Assembly: GCA_029216955.1 (NCBI GenBank)
Contig: JANAVB010029819.1
Location: 36,685,331 to 36,749,330, forward strand
Source of the DNA: Iris pallida
Lineage: Eukaryota > Streptophyta > Magnoliopsida > Asparagales > Iridaceae
Direction of reading: 5' to 3'
Length of the DNA stretch: 64,000 bases
Under the pieces are notes generated by a model. The model made no database searches. It was not told the origin of the DNA and worked only from the letters and a program-made list of their open reading frames with translations. This document shows positions 46,245 to 58,679 of the stretch, piece after piece; the stretch's first letter is position 1, and every line of letters begins with the position of its first letter. The position numbers were made by a program, and so were the translations under genes.

Positions 46245-49130
46245 TGTAATGCCTGTGGTTCATATTATGTATTTCTGGAATACGTGTACGTATTTATTCT
46301 TGTATTTCATGATTTCCTTGCTTAATTTCCTCCCTGGGCTTGGTTTATTCTTGGTTTGGGTTGGCTTGGTTCGGTTTGGGATTGCTCTTGGTTCATCATG
46401 AACCAAGGGGTGAACCCCTACCTACCACCACCACTACCATTTATTAACCCTTCTCCTTTCTCTCTCTTCATTTATCATCTTCTCCACCATTACTTCCTTA
46501 CCTACCAGAGAGAGGGAGAGAGAGGTCTAGGCAAGTGCAACTTGCTTCATGGAGGAACTCTGATTTTATTGCTCCATTCTCTTCTTTACTACATTCTAAA
46601 ACACTTTAGAACTTGGCATTTTCACTTTCCATGGCTAGATTCTTGTAGATCTATATTTACATTATTTTCGGATTTCTTGGGTTTTGATCTACTTAATCTT
46701 GTTATTTCCGAGTTTTGTTGGTTCCATTTTGAAGAGAATTTTGTTCTACCCCATTTTGACCTATGGAAGTTCAAATTTGGACTCGGAAGCTTGGAGAAGA
46801 AGAACAGTGCTAGACTTGACCGCATGAATACTTCATGCGGCAAGTGATTTCGAGCCGCATGAGCCTTCATACGACAGTTCTGGCCGCATGGGCTTGACTT
46901 GGCCGCATGACAATTCATGCGGCAAGTGACTTTGCCGTATGGGACTCTCAGCCGCATAGGCTGGATCCCATTCCTGGCCGTATGGACTTCTCTCCTAATT
47001 GAGCCGCATATGCGCCCATCATTCCCTAGCCGCATGCATATTTGAGCCGCATGAGACCCTTTGCACTTCTAGTTGCATGAACTTAGCCCCAGCCGCATGA
47101 GGCTGAGACCAATGCAGCCGCATGTTCCTGCTCTCCGCGAGCCGCATAATCCCTCTATGTTCGGCCGCATATGCGCCCACTGTTTCAGGCCGCATGAGGC
47201 CCATCTACCATGAGCCGCAGGGACCCTCAACCGATCACCCGCATATGCAAGGACTATTTGAGCCGCATAGACTGCTCCCCATTACTCTTAGCCGCAGGCT
47301 CCCTGTGCTCCCCAGCCGCATGAGATTCCCCCTTTCTGACCGCATAAGCTCCTGCAGCCGCATGCGCCGCGCGCCCGCGCTGCCTTGAGACCGATTTATC
47401 CGAGCCGTATGAACTCGGATTTTTGGGCCGCATGAACCCATATCAATTCACCCGCATGGACTGTTCTCCATCCTCAGCCGCATGAGATCCATCCTGGCCG
47501 CATGTGCCTTAGCCGCATGGCTCTTCTATAGCCCTGTATATTGATATTTTATTAGATATTTAACGTCCATTTTATATCCTTACGCCTTTTGTCCTGAACT
47601 TGAAAATCATGAATTCATTTGATATGTTTGGAATTGATAATTGAGCATGACGTGATAGTAACCCGTAGTGGTGCGCTCCTGACATAATAACCTGACATGA
47701 CCTGATAGTGGCCCGTCGTGGCGCACTCCTGACTAGTACACTTGATATGATAAATCTGACATGATTATCTCGAATAGCTGTTGCGACAGCTACCTGACAT
47801 GACATGACCTGTATAATTAATCTGGACACCGTGGGCAATTATGCTTGTACAAATAATCCAGTCCTGTCTTGCATCATGTCTATGAGGGGACTCCTGAGTA
47901 CCACGGTCAGGAGTACCTACTGAAATGGATTAAGGCTAAATAACTAGATTAATACATTAGTCATGACGAGATTTCCCAGCTACAGGCAATCCCGTTACCT
48001 GGGCACGCCTTGGGATCTGTAGCCTGCCGTCAAGTAGGGCACATTTTCAGCACACTGTCATGTGTTGCACCCTTCAAGCTACCTAAGGGTACATTCGTTT
48101 CCTGGACGATGTACCCACCTGAATTCAACTCTAAATCCTTCAACCCGGGTAACCTGGATGGTCTGCAGGGCTTGTGGCTGTGGAATAATCTCGCTGCATC
48201 TTGTTAGTAATTAGGCTTGTGACAACCCTAGTTAGTTAAAGTATCAAGCCGTAATTCTTGCTTGGCCATGAAATGATTAGATGGAGTCTAACCAGTCTAG
48301 TCTTGCCCTGATCCTGATTACTGTATGACCAGAATGCTTGTATTTATTTTACCGATAAATGGTAAGAATTCCAAGTTCTGTTCAGACGAAGGGTTACAAT
48401 CCCGGTCCTTGTTTGGTTTACGGGTTGTAACCTGGTTATCTGAATAGTCCCATGGTTATCTCGTCGTATATCATCCTGATGTGTTTTCTTTATTTCCAGT
48501 TTTTACCTTATTTATACTCTTGTGCTGATTGCTGGTTTTAGTTCCTAAGTGAAGCTTCCTTTGTGGCACTTGCTCTTTCTGGGGTCTGACCCAGCTGGTT
48601 TTGTGTGGCCAGATTTCGGAGCAGCTCCAGAGGATCTACCGACCTTCCAGCCAGATGGTGGCCACTAGACGGAACCCTGGCAACGAGTGGGTTTATTTTT
48701 GATCTTCCACTTTATTGTAAAAATATTCTTTTGAGGCGTTTAGCCGACGAGCACTTGTTTAGCTCGATTGCACTTTACTGTCTGCCTACGGGCTGTAACA
48801 TGATTGACAGATCCTAGGGTTGATCATGTATGACTAAACTCTTGCTAGTCCTAACATTTTGTAACGACTAGCTTCATGATCAGCTGAATATGTAATGTTT
48901 GGGACGCCTTACTATTGTATATTTAATGATCATACTTCTTGTAACCTTTTACTTACTTGCTTGTGATTGAGACACTAGGCTTGTTCATGACCTTAAGAGA
49001 CTGTTGGCTTGTAGATAAACCCTCATGTATCTAGACAGCCGTGACCGTATAGCGAGATGGATTCCATTTCATATACGTAGCTGGCTATGTCTGCCCCCGC
49101 TCTCCAGTATTCTGGTTCTGGGACGTGACA
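46245..49130 (+). repeat. Solo gypsy-type LTR inserted in copia B
   Basis: 2886 bp with TGTAATGCCTG at the start and GGGACGTGACA at the end, flanked on both sides by CCAGG (46240-46244 and 49131-49135). No internal domain is present. It is related to, but not a copy of, the LTR at 43285-45940. This is the expected product of LTR-LTR recombination. The insertion splits the copia B zinc knuckle. Confidence 0.93.
46820..47520 (+). repeat. GCCGCATGAG minisatellite in the solo LTR
   Basis: I count about 30 GCCGCAT-type words (GCCGCATGAG, GGCCGCATG, GCCGCATATGCGCC) in 700 bases at irregular spacing of about 18-30. It occupies the same LTR position as the GGGCGCAT repeats at 43915-44260 but uses a different unit. 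Confidence 0.85.
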
Positions 49131-49135
49131 CCAGG

Positions 49136-49470
49136 CTTACCAAAATTGTAGCATTCCCACTTCAGTCTGTTATCTTTCCCAATAACAAGTTTTGGTTTAA
49201 GGAACTGTTTCTTTGCAGTATTCCTGTTCTGGGGGTTGATCCTCTGTTGAAAGGGTTGGCTCTTAGGCTTTCCCTTGGACTCAGTGATATGTAACTTTGC
49301 CTCGAATTCAGAACTCAGAGCTTCCTTGTCCCTAATTCTACTCTCTTTTTCAATGCAGAGAGAAACAAGCAGTTCATCCAAGGACATGGGCTTCATTGTG
49401 TTTCAACTTTAAGCCAAAGGCTTTCCAAGACGGAGGCAATTATTTATAAAAGCAGCAATCAAAAACTTAT
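49136..49470 (-). pseudogene. Copia B gag fragment
   Basis: The minus strand gives DKFLIAAFINNCLR, then after two stops MSLDELLVSLCIEKESRIRD and a basic linker ending CYNFGKPG at the solo LTR. It is the UBN2-type gag C-terminal part with the first half of the zinc knuckle. The second Cys of the C-x2-C pair is Phe. The N-terminal half of gag is missing because a foreign LTR fragment abuts at 49471. Confidence 0.85.
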
Positions 49471-49701
49471 CCGCTCTAATATGCAGCCAGCCATACACAC
49501 ACAGCCCCTTTTACGCGCCCTACGCACACTACGCACACTGCGTACGATGCGCATACTAGGCTGCGTAAACTGGGCCAGCGTAACTGGGCTCGCGTAACGG
49601 CCGCACAACGTGGCTCGCGCAACAAGCGCACTATGCGCTGAGCGACTGCGGTTACTGGCCTGCGTAACTGGGCCAGCGTAACTGGGCTCGCGTAACGGCC
49701 T
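49471..49701 (-). repeat. Fragment of a copia C-family LTR
   Basis: From CCGCTCTAATATGCAGCCAG onward this matches 25786-26040 of the copia C 3' LTR, including the GCGTACG and CTGGGCTCGCGTAACGG words. It joins copia B LTR sequence at about 49702. Confidence 0.85.
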
Positions 49702-50156
49702 CGTATCCAAAAAACAGATCAACTGTTTTGATTTTTAGAATCAAATCTCTCTGTTCGTGGCCAGAATTATCTTCGCGATCCACAAATTCTGTAATAGGAT
49801 TACGTGGTAACAGGTCTACGGAAGACCAGGCAACCGAACCAAATAATAAAAATTAAATCAAATAAAAATGAGTTAGAAACCTACTTTTATATCCTTGGTC
49901 CGGTCCGCGGCGCGCAAAGTGCTAAGTGTGCTACAAATAAATGCGTCAAAATGCGCATTAAATTGTGCACCCACTCGCGGGTTGGATGTGATGTAGCCCA
50001 TCCCCTACAAAATTCACTTACCCACTAAGGAGGGGAAAGCCTTATATGGAAATAAGAATTTTTTTTCTCCTTTTCCATGTGGGACTAAAAGAATGGATGC
50101 CTTTTTGAATAACATATGGGTTGCTTCCCAAGTAACAAAACAATCAAAAACCAACA
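49702..50156 (-). repeat. Partial 5' LTR of copia B
   Basis: Matches 36646-37107 of the left LTR, ending CAAAAACCAACA. The rest of the LTR is replaced by copia C-type LTR sequence. Confidence 0.87.
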
Positions 50157-50546
50157 TGAACCTCTTCCCTTGTCATGGAAATTTGTACTTCGCCCTCGGA
50201 AATTCCTACCTCTTCCGCCTCCACGGTTGTGAGAAGAACCACGACCTCCCGTAGACGTGACATTGGACTTGAGAGCTTGATCAGGATGAAAAGAAACACT
50301 TTGTAGACATCTTTTGTTAATCTAAAATTCATGACATTCCTTTTAAACTTTCCAAAGACAGAGTTGCAAGATCTTTAGTTACTTCAATAGAAACTACAAC
50401 ATGATCATATTTGCTTGGTAGACTTCGAAGAACTTTTTCAACAACTTTTTGAGTTTCTAAAATTTCTCCATTTGAACTCATTGGATTCATAAAAGAGTTC
50501 ACTTTTGTAAAATATTCTTCATCTTTTCAGTATCTTTCATTTCTAG
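50157..50546 (-). pseudogene. Copia A gag, middle portion
   Basis: On the minus strand from 50546 the gag continues EMKDTEKMKN directly from the part at 59296. A stop follows, then broken frames give VVVSIEVTKDLATLSLESL and a Gly/Arg-rich tail (TGGRGSSHNRGGGRGRNFRG). The tail continues at 36285 beyond copia B. The first bases (50544-50546, TAG) are the CACTA-2 target duplication. Confidence 0.83.
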
Positions 50547-50559
50547 GACTACAAAAATA

Positions 50560-50990
50560 AGCCAAATTAGCGACGTCCAGATACGTCGCTAATTAAGGCA
50601 TATACGTCGCTAAAGTTATTTAGCGACGTATTTAGCGACAAAAAATGAAGGTCGCAAAAAAACTAGTCGCAGATGACACATTCGTCGTCCTACGTCGCTG
50701 TTTGCGACGTCACCACAATGTCGCTGTGTCGTCGCAAAATTAGCGACAGAGGGCGACAAAAATTGACGTCGCAAAATTAGCGACGTAGAACGACGTATTA
50801 GCGACGTCCAGATATATTTATGTGATGACATGGTATGCCTGCCACATCAGCATATTAGCGACGTACAACGACGTAGTAGCGACGTCAGTATTCTACAGTA
50901 AAGCGACGGATTGCGACGGTTAGCGACGCAACATCGCTATTTAGCGACGTACCTATACGTCGCTATCCGTCGCTATACGTCGCAGAATAA
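50560..50990. repeat. Left subterminal repeat array of CACTA-2
   Basis: Dense GCGACGT/ACGTCGC words in both orientations, matching 1149-1620 of CACTA-1. Confidence 0.85.
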
Positions 50991-51003
50991 TAAAAAAAAT
51001 TTA

Positions 51004-51372
51004 AAAAATATAATGTGTATTTTTGTTATGCTGTGTGTCTGTGTTTACAGTGTGTGAAGTGCAGTGTTCGAACCATCGACAGTTTCGCTTACTGTTCTAT
51101 GTTTTATCTTGGATAAAAAGAGCAACAGTTCAGGGTGCACTTCTCAGAGCTTCCTCTTCACGTCCTTTACCTTCTCGGGATCCTGTACGACGTCCCGAGA
51201 GAGTGAAGGATGTGAAAATGAAGCTCTCAGAAGTACACCTTGAACAGTTGCTCTTTCTGTCCAAGATAAAACATACAACAGTAATCGAAACTATCGATGG
51301 TTCCGAACACTGCATTTCACATACACTGTAAACACAGACACACATCATCACAAAAATATACATTATATTTTT
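51004..51372. repeat. Long imperfect palindrome in CACTA-2
   Basis: Counterpart of 1641-2010: two arms of about 185 bases, centre near 51190, outer words TGTTATGCTGTGTGTCTGTG and CACAGACACACATCATCACA. Substitutions are spread over both arms while pairing is mostly kept. Confidence 0.87.
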
Positions 51373-51702
51373 TTAAAATTTGGGCAGCACCTTCTTTGTA
51401 TATCAGATCATCGTTTATAACCCAGCGTAGGTATATTTGTCATCCCCGTCGTAGATATCACAAAGTAAATATCACAAAGTAAATATCACAATGAAAATAC
51501 CAACAAAGTAAATATCACAAAGTAAATATCCAACACATACATGTCAACAATGGAGGGCAAATAAGAATGAAAATCAGTGTACAAAATGGTCAATGGGCCC
51601 ATAGGGCCAATACATACAAAGATGATAAAAAAATCTACTGGATCACTGAGGACCCCTGCCGCGCATCTGGGATAACATGTACTCATACTGCTCCTGTGTG
51701 AG

Positions 51703-53599
51703 CTGCACGTAGGGGCAGTAGGAGGTAGTGCAACGTCTGGAGTCGGCGCCGTCGATGGACCGGGAGGACGTATCTGCTCCAGCTTTCGCAGTCGGTCACC
51801 ATGCGCAGCAAGGGTACTCACCATCCTCTGAGTACTCTCCTCAAGAGAAGTATGCAGCTGGGTGAGTGAGGCAGCCACGGTCCTCTGCGATCCCTCCAGC
51901 TCGACCTGTCTACACTCTGTGCGCTGCGTAGACTCGGTGAGCGTGTGCAAGCTGGCAGCTGTAGCCTGCTGCAGACTCATCAACTCCTGTATACTGCGCT
52001 CGACCGCATCAAATTGTCCGGTGATCATCGGATCGTCGGATCGTCGCTCTGCCCCAGCTGCCTCAGAAATCTGCTGCTGCAACTCGTGACGCAGCTCGTG
52101 GAGCTGTCTACAACATCCTGTGCTCGTGATGATGCCTGCGAAGCTGGAGACTGAGTACTGACAAAGGGGGCCCGGGATGACTCTGAAGCAAAATAGGCAC
52201 CGTAGGATCCCGTACCGTAGTACATACCCTTCTGAAGACCGCCAACGGCGGTCATCCAGAGCTCGTCCGGTGATGGAGCTGTAGGCGGCTGGAAGGAAGT
52301 ACTAGCCCTTTCCTCTGCTGGCGCACTAGCAGCAGCAGCCGCCTCCTCTTGTAGCCGAACAAACTCGGCCTAGAACAATGTTTGCTAATGTATAAGTGTT
52401 TGCTAAAGTCTATATTGATATCTGTTTTCCTGTTTTCTAAATTATAGTAAATTAATATAAAGAATAGAACGTACATATGCCAGCGTCGCCCTCTCGTCAA
52501 TGAACTCTCCAGCCCTCCGATGGGTGACCATGAAGACGGTCACCATGTTGGGGTCCTCACCCTTTTTTACCTGTTAAAATATTATCTATTATTAGTATTA
52601 AATATTCTATCCAACTATATATAAAATGATGTCCGTCATAGGAAACATACCAGACGAAAATGCTCCGTCATCGGAATGGAGCCACCACACCACTTATCGG
52701 CGCTCGACCGCGCCACCTTGGCCTTGTCAGACCGCTCTTGGTACCTGGCCTCGCCGAATCTAGCCTTCATCGCAGTCCACTGTTCTGGCGTGATCCAACC
52801 GTGGATCGGCTTTCCGGAGCGATCACGAGACTTCTGGTCGTGGATCGCATCACGGATGAGCTTGCCTGCGACGGTAGAAAATTGGCCCTCGATCTTCACC
52901 GCCCGGTGTGGTGGATAGAAATAGGTCCTCTACAAGAAGTAAAATAAAAAAGTTGTATAATATACACAAATGATTATTAAATTTAAAAATAAACAAATTT
53001 TTACCTTGAAGTGGGCGAACCAAAAGACCTTCCTATCTGCGGGAGCATCTGAGTAGTTAATCCAAGGCCCACCATAGTTCTGCCTCAGAAATACCCCCAG
53101 CTGTCTCTGTACTGCAGGAGGCCGATATCTATACAATAATAATTTTTATGAATATATATGTACAATAATCATTTGAGAAATATATATTAACTAATTAACT
53201 TACTTTGTAGGCCCGTCCGTCCAAATTTCCATACGCGTCCCGCCGGGGGAGCGTATGGAGGGTCGCTCTCACCTGCCTGGGCAGGATCAGTCTGATCGCC
53301 GTCCTCCATATGCTCGACGTCGGCTCCCCCATTGAGCCGTCGGCAGATGGAATGCTGGACACGGGATCAAGAATGCTGGACGCGGGATCAGGAATGCTGG
53401 ATGCGGGATCAGGAACGCTGGACGATGAGGGAGGAGTCACCAACCTGCTGGAACTGCCCTATCCCGGTAATGGACCGGGAACAGAATGGTACAATGGCGT
53501 ATTCGGAGATGAGGATGAGGGTACAGAATCTCCATCCCCAACCCGAGGCAGACGGGACTGCCTAATATAAAATCCTCCGCGTCGTCCAGATGGTCTCAT
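51703..53599 (-). pseudogene. Transposase_24 family gene of CACTA-2
   Basis: Same five-exon plan as the CACTA-1 gene. Exon 1 runs from 53599 to 53204 (donor AAA/GTAAGTT). The NYGGPWINYSDAPADRK exon lies near 53128-53005, and the exon with IHGWITPEQW and CGGSIPMTEHF near 52930-52650. The short THRR exon is near 52570-52480 and the Gln/Glu-rich final exon starts near 52371. Exon 1 has a frameshift near 53250. Near 51703 a one-base deletion removes the normal stop, so the frame runs on to 51486. The exon 5 stop seen in CACTA-1 is absent here. Confidence 0.82.
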
Positions 53600-53771
53600 A
53601 CCTGATAATAACATATGACAATAAAACAAAAATACATATTTATATGATAGACATCACAGATTTTTGAAAAATATCATAGTCACAGATAAAAGTGTCACTA
53701 AAGTGTCACAGATTTATATGACAAAAGTGTCACTAAAGTGTCAAATATGATGATAAAACAAACGTACAGAT

Positions 53772-56700
53772 TTAATCCTCTTCTGAAAATTCATCTAGTT
53801 CGTTTAGCTCATATCTTCTTCTTCTTCTTCCTCCTCTACATCTTCACTTTCATCTGCATCTTTCTCTTCAGATAATTTTACTTTTTCTACACAATTAGAT
53901 GTGTAATGAGGAACTTCCGTCGTGTCCACTTCTATAATATTTGTTACAAGAGGTAGTTCATCCTCTTGATAAGCTATATCGTCAACCTCAAAGGTATTTC
54001 TAGCTTTGGTCTTGCATACTGCCCACCAGTCCGACCTTGTTGTTCTCCGTTTAGGATAACTTGTGAAGTACACGAGCTGAGCCTGACTTGATAGGACAAA
54101 TGGTTCATAGGCTTGATATCGACGCCGATAGTTTATATCCACAAGACCGTGCTTGTCTACTTTCCAACCTTGACCTTCAATCGAATCGAACCAATCACAC
54201 CTGAATAACACAATCTTAGCAGGCTCTATTCCATAACTATATGTCAGCTCCACGATCTCCCGTAGCATGCCATAGAAATCGTTGCCCGCATCAACATCTT
54301 TGTAGTTCGAAGATCTGATACACAAACAGCTGTTTTGGTGGAGTCGAGATCCACAAAGTTGTCTCTGATCGGGCAAGTTGTTGACTTGAACCTAAACCCA
54401 TTAACACAGTAGCTTGGCCATATTTTTGCAGCATAAATTGGTCCCTTGGCTAGCGTTCTAATAGACTCATTCTCAAGTCTTGCATATGGACGATCGACCT
54501 AAATACCACGAAAAAAGAAATTAAGCTCATTCTCAATCAAGTGCATATACAGATAGGTAATTACAGAGTTCTCAAGTCTTACATATGCACTCAACCATGA
54601 TGGAAAATAACGCCTCATTTCTTGTTCTAGTTCTTCTTCCGTTATGTGTGGCCTACCTGACCTCACATCATCATTAAATATGCTGAAAACAACATCGTTC
54701 AATTAATGTAATAGTATAATAATCAACACTATTAAAATAATATAGACGTATTAATTACTTACCCCTCCAGTTTCTCTACTTTCTCCTCGTCGTAGTTCAG
54801 TAATACATACACCTGAGCAGCCCTTAGCTCATCATCGTTCAGATATCTCTTTATTTTACCCGATGGCTTTCCTGGAGCATTGAATACCTTTAGTATTGTA
54901 TCATTACATTCATGATCTCCGTCGTCGTTTCTGGAAGCTCTCGTTCTATTAGTTGCAACATGAGGCTTGAAATACATCGAACAAAAATTTGTAATCTCCT
55001 CGAGAACATAGGCTTCACAAATAGAATCCTCGACCCGTGCCTTATTTTTCACCTTTCTTTTTAGGTGATTCAAATATCGCTCGAACGAGTACATCTATCG
55101 ATATTCGACGGGTCCACCAACACGTGCCTCATAGGTTAGATGAATCGGCAAATGCTCCATAGAGTCAAGAATCCAGGAGGAAACACCCTCTCTAGCTTGC
55201 ACAGTATTACCGCAATGTCCTTATCTTGCTTTTCTAGACGATCAACAAGCAATTTCTTAAAACAAAGATCCCTGAAGAATATGCTAAGCTCCGTCAATAG
55301 ATCTCAAACTGTCTGCGGTAAGAATTCCCGAATGTAATCAAAATTAACCTCTCCATGAATACGTGACAGTCGTGGCGCTTCATAACCGTCAATTTATTTT
55401 CCTTCGGATCGACACATTCTCAGATTTGACACATATCCGTCTGGAAATTTTAGGCCCTGGATCCACCGACAAAGTCTCACTTCATCCTCCTTGTCCAGCG
55501 AAAAAATTGACTTCGGCAGAAACTGTTTTCCATTCTGCTCTATCAAATGCTACGCAGGGCGTTTGCATATTTCTTCTAAGTCCAACCTGGCCTTGGAATT
55601 GTCTTTCGTTTTTTTTTTACGTACATCACAGTATTAATTATGTTATCAAACACATTCTTCTCAATATGCATGACATCAAGATTATGTCTGATCAGATTGG
55701 TACTCCAGTATGGCAGATTCCAGAATATGCTCCTCTTTGTCCAGTTATGATCTCTACCAAATCCATCGCACTTGTACCCAGTTGTAGGATCTTCGATAGC
55801 ACTTGGAAAATTTCTAACCTCCTCCCATATCGTGGCTCCGTACCACCTTGGCGGTGGATCACCCTTCTCTACAATGCTGACACGGAATGCATTCATGTTC
55901 CTTCTGAACGGATGATCTTTTGGCAGAAATTGCCCATGACAATCAAAGAAGCACGGTTTTCCTCTGTGTTTCAAGCGGAAAGCCTTACTACGGTCCATGC
56001 AATACGGACATGAGAGACGGCCATGAGTGCTCCATCCAGATAACATTCCATAGGTCGGAAAGTCGTTGATGGTCCACATAAGGGTTGCCTTCATCTGAAA
56101 ATTTGCTTCCTGGAAATATCGTACGTGTTAGCGCATACTTCCCATAACTGATTCAACTCATCTATCAAAGGCTGTAAGTACACATCAATGTTCCTCTTTG
56201 GATTGTTCGGACCAAAAATTATAACGGTTAGAAACATGTACTGAATCTTCATACACATCCAAGGCGGTAGGTTATATGGAGTGACAATCACAGGCCAGCA
56301 CGAATACTGGGATCCCGAAAGACCAAAAGGAGTAAAACCGTCAGAAGATAGCCCCAACCTGACATTACGCAGATCTGAAGCAAAATCAGGATACACTCGA
56401 TCAAAGTGCTTCCACACTTCTCCATCGGATGGGTGATCCAATACTCCTTCAATCTGTTCTCGCATGTGCCAACTCATATTTTCGGCCGTCTCTTTCACCA
56501 TAAATAATCTTTGCAACCGCGGCGTTAAAGGCAAGTAGTACATTGAATCGGTCGGTCTTCTTGCACCGGTAGACCTTCATGTACTAGTTGTCTTATAGCG
56601 ATCAGCACCACAAAATCTGCACACATCTGCGTCCTTGTCGTCTTTGTAGTACAGCATGCACCCATTGCGATAAGAATCGATTTTCTCGTATCCCATCCAG

Positions 56701-57367
56701 CGCGATCTTACCATCCTCTTAGACCGATAGAAGTCTTTAGGTAACTTAGCACCCGCCGGCAAGATCTCTATAATCAACTCCAACACTCGATTGTAGCATT
56801 CTTGCGACATGTTAAAATCTGACTTAATGCTCAACTGTCTTGTAACCACCTCCAACGGTGAATGATTCTCAAACCAGGATACAATGGAGTCCTTGCATTC
56901 TCCAGCAACTCCATGAACTTTGCAGCATCGACATTCGGTGCCTCCTCAGCTACATCATGAACGAAACTAGGCCCCGCAGCATCGAAAACCATGTTCACGC
57001 ACCCATCGTCGTATGCATGATTATCTGAAATAAAATTAGGTCCCGCATGTATATACGGCTCAACATAAGGCTCCGGCTCTGATGCTAAAGACAAAAGTTC
57101 TCCGTGTGCAGTCCACTGATAGTAATTAGGCGTGAAACCCCTCAAGTACAAATGATATGTCACTTCCACTTCTGGATAATATTTCACGTTATGACATTTC
57201 ACACATGGACACTTAATTTTGGTGCCGTCCATGTACTGAGGGAACGCCTTGGCAAACTGTAGGAACTGCTCTACTCCCGCTATGTATTCATCCCGCACAC
57301 CATACATATTATCAGGACGACGATTGTACATCCATGAACGATTCCGCAAGTAGTAATTCATATCCAT
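53772..57367 (-). pseudogene. TNP2-type transposase (Transposase_21) of CACTA-2
   Basis: Start at 57367 (MDMNYYLRNRSWMYN) or 57421 if the upstream in-frame Met is used. The N-terminal domain CPCVKCHN, the CRFCGADRY motif, MWTINDFPTYGMLSG and HNLDVMHIEKNVFDN are present, and the DUF4216-type region near 54150 ends in an acidic tail. Trp codons that are stops in CACTA-1 are intact here. Damage is mainly indels: near 56870, 56097, 55610, 55300, 54340 and 53815, plus a TGA at 56577-56579. The DUF4218 block (55400-55090) is the most broken part. Confidence 0.92.
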
Positions 57368-57421
57368 TTGGAAATAATTCTGCAAAGATGGACACACATG
57401 TTCAACGCAGTAACTAGTCAA

Positions 57422-58302
57422 ACTGGGTGAAGTTGAGTTGGACTAAGTCAATATCTTGGACAAACTGGGTGAAGATGACTAAGTCTAGGCAATTATGCTT
57501 CACTAGACATAGACATGGAAGAAACACCGATATTTGCAGTGTCCGAACTTCCGACTGTATATTACAGTAGAGAGACATGGTAACCGTGTGTAGGGGTGCA
57601 ACTCGGGCGGGGCATGGCTCTGCCTACCTGAGCTCACTGCCTACAGGGTAGTGTACATGACCTATTAGCCTATGCTCCAAGCCAATTCCTCTACTCGACT
57701 TGATATCATATCCTCTTCATATCAGATATTGATACCAAGATAGGAAAGGTTGACAGATACTTGATTCTAAAATTCCTCCCCTTTACCTATCAACTGATAC
57801 CAACTGATATCAGTTTCCATTGGTCGAATACCCATGTACTTCCACACCATTTTACTCATCAAGTTAACCATTTCTAACCCTATGCACAGTCAGTCACCTG
57901 TTTTAGAAACCTATTACATAGTTAAAGACCCATTTCTAACCCTATGCACAGTCAGTCAGTTACCTGTTTTAGAAACCTATGCACAGTCAGTCACCAGTCA
58001 GTCACCTGTTTTAGAAATCTATACATAGTTAGAAAACTATACATAGTTAAAAACCCTATGCAAACAAAAAGACTGGTCCGCATCAATCTCCACTCTTTTT
58101 GGGTTAGGATCTTAAGTGGCCTAGTCATGCTACATATTATTTGGTCACGATTGGTTCGCAAAATCAAAGTAAAAGTCATTCATATTTTGGAATTTGAATA
58201 TCAAACGAGACTTTTATGGAAATAGCAATCATAACAAAATATTTATGCTTTATTTTGAGATTGATGTAACATTTTTTCTTTCTTTTTAAACTCTCTCCCG
58301 GG
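57422..58302. other. 5' region of the CACTA-2 transposase
   Basis: It contains a short duplicated CAAACTGGGTGAAG unit, three copies of a CCTATGCACAGTCAGTCA-type repeat (57880-58050) and no gene. The TTGAC array of CACTA-1 is not present beyond two or three words. Confidence 0.6.
57876..58050 (+). repeat. Tandem TATGCACAGTCAGTCACC repeats
   Basis: Three or four imperfect units containing CACAGTCAGTCACCTGTTTT and AGAAACCTAT. Short open frames across them are artefacts. Confidence 0.75.
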
Positions 58303-58594
58303 CCTCGTTTGGTTCGCGTAATAGAAAAGGAAGAAAATCAATTCTTCGACATTTTATTTCTTTTAAAAAAATTATATTTTATTGATTTTTTATATATTTA
58401 AAAATGACAATGAATTTGAAAAGAAAAGTGTGCTTCAATTTGGAAAAGTGATTCCTTATTTGAATGGTTGTAATTACTTTCCTCCCTAATTTTTTCCATT
58501 GAAATTATTTTTCTTTACTCCTCAATTCTTTTGACACCCAAACATAGAAAAGTAATTATTTTTCTTTTCCAATCCGATAATTCGACAAACCAAA
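58303..58594. mobile_element. MITE in CACTA-2
   Basis: The left end contains CTCGTTTGGTTCGCG and the right end, read on the minus strand, CTCGTTTGGTTTGTCG. The roughly 290-bp interior is AT-rich. CACTA-1 lacks it at the matching place. Target duplication unclear. Confidence 0.55.
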
Positions 58595-58679
58595 CGAGAA
58601 AAGTAAACCTAACTCAATATTGTTCTTGATTTTTCCTACAAGTCTACACTCAACATGCTGTCAAACATCGCCGGTGGAC

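Larger units (their letters stand above)
36286..50156 (-). mobile_element. Ty1-copia element copia B, nested in copia A
   Basis: The left (3') LTR is 36286-37107 and the right (5') LTR survives only as 49702-50156; both end CAAAAACCAACA. Next to the left LTR is the purine tract (GTGGGGGAT on the minus strand). Reading leftward: gag (49470-49136), a gag-pre-integrase piece (46239-45941), the integrase end, RT and RNase H (39690-37685). A truncated gypsy element and a solo LTR separate these pieces. No matching 5-bp target duplication was found. Confidence 0.87.

Noticed and set aside
46820..47520. CRISPR-like array of regularly spaced short repeats
   Set aside because: Units are degenerate, about 7-10 bases, irregularly spaced and inside an LTR in a plant genome.
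39691..49130. A single full-length gypsy element using 43285-45940 and 46245-49130 as its two LTRs
   Set aside because: The sequence between them is copia B on the other strand, the internal domain lies left of both, and 46245-49130 has its own perfect CCAGG duplication.
36286..50161. Target duplication for copia B
   Set aside because: The five bases beside each end (ATTAT and TGAAC) do not match, so none is claimed.
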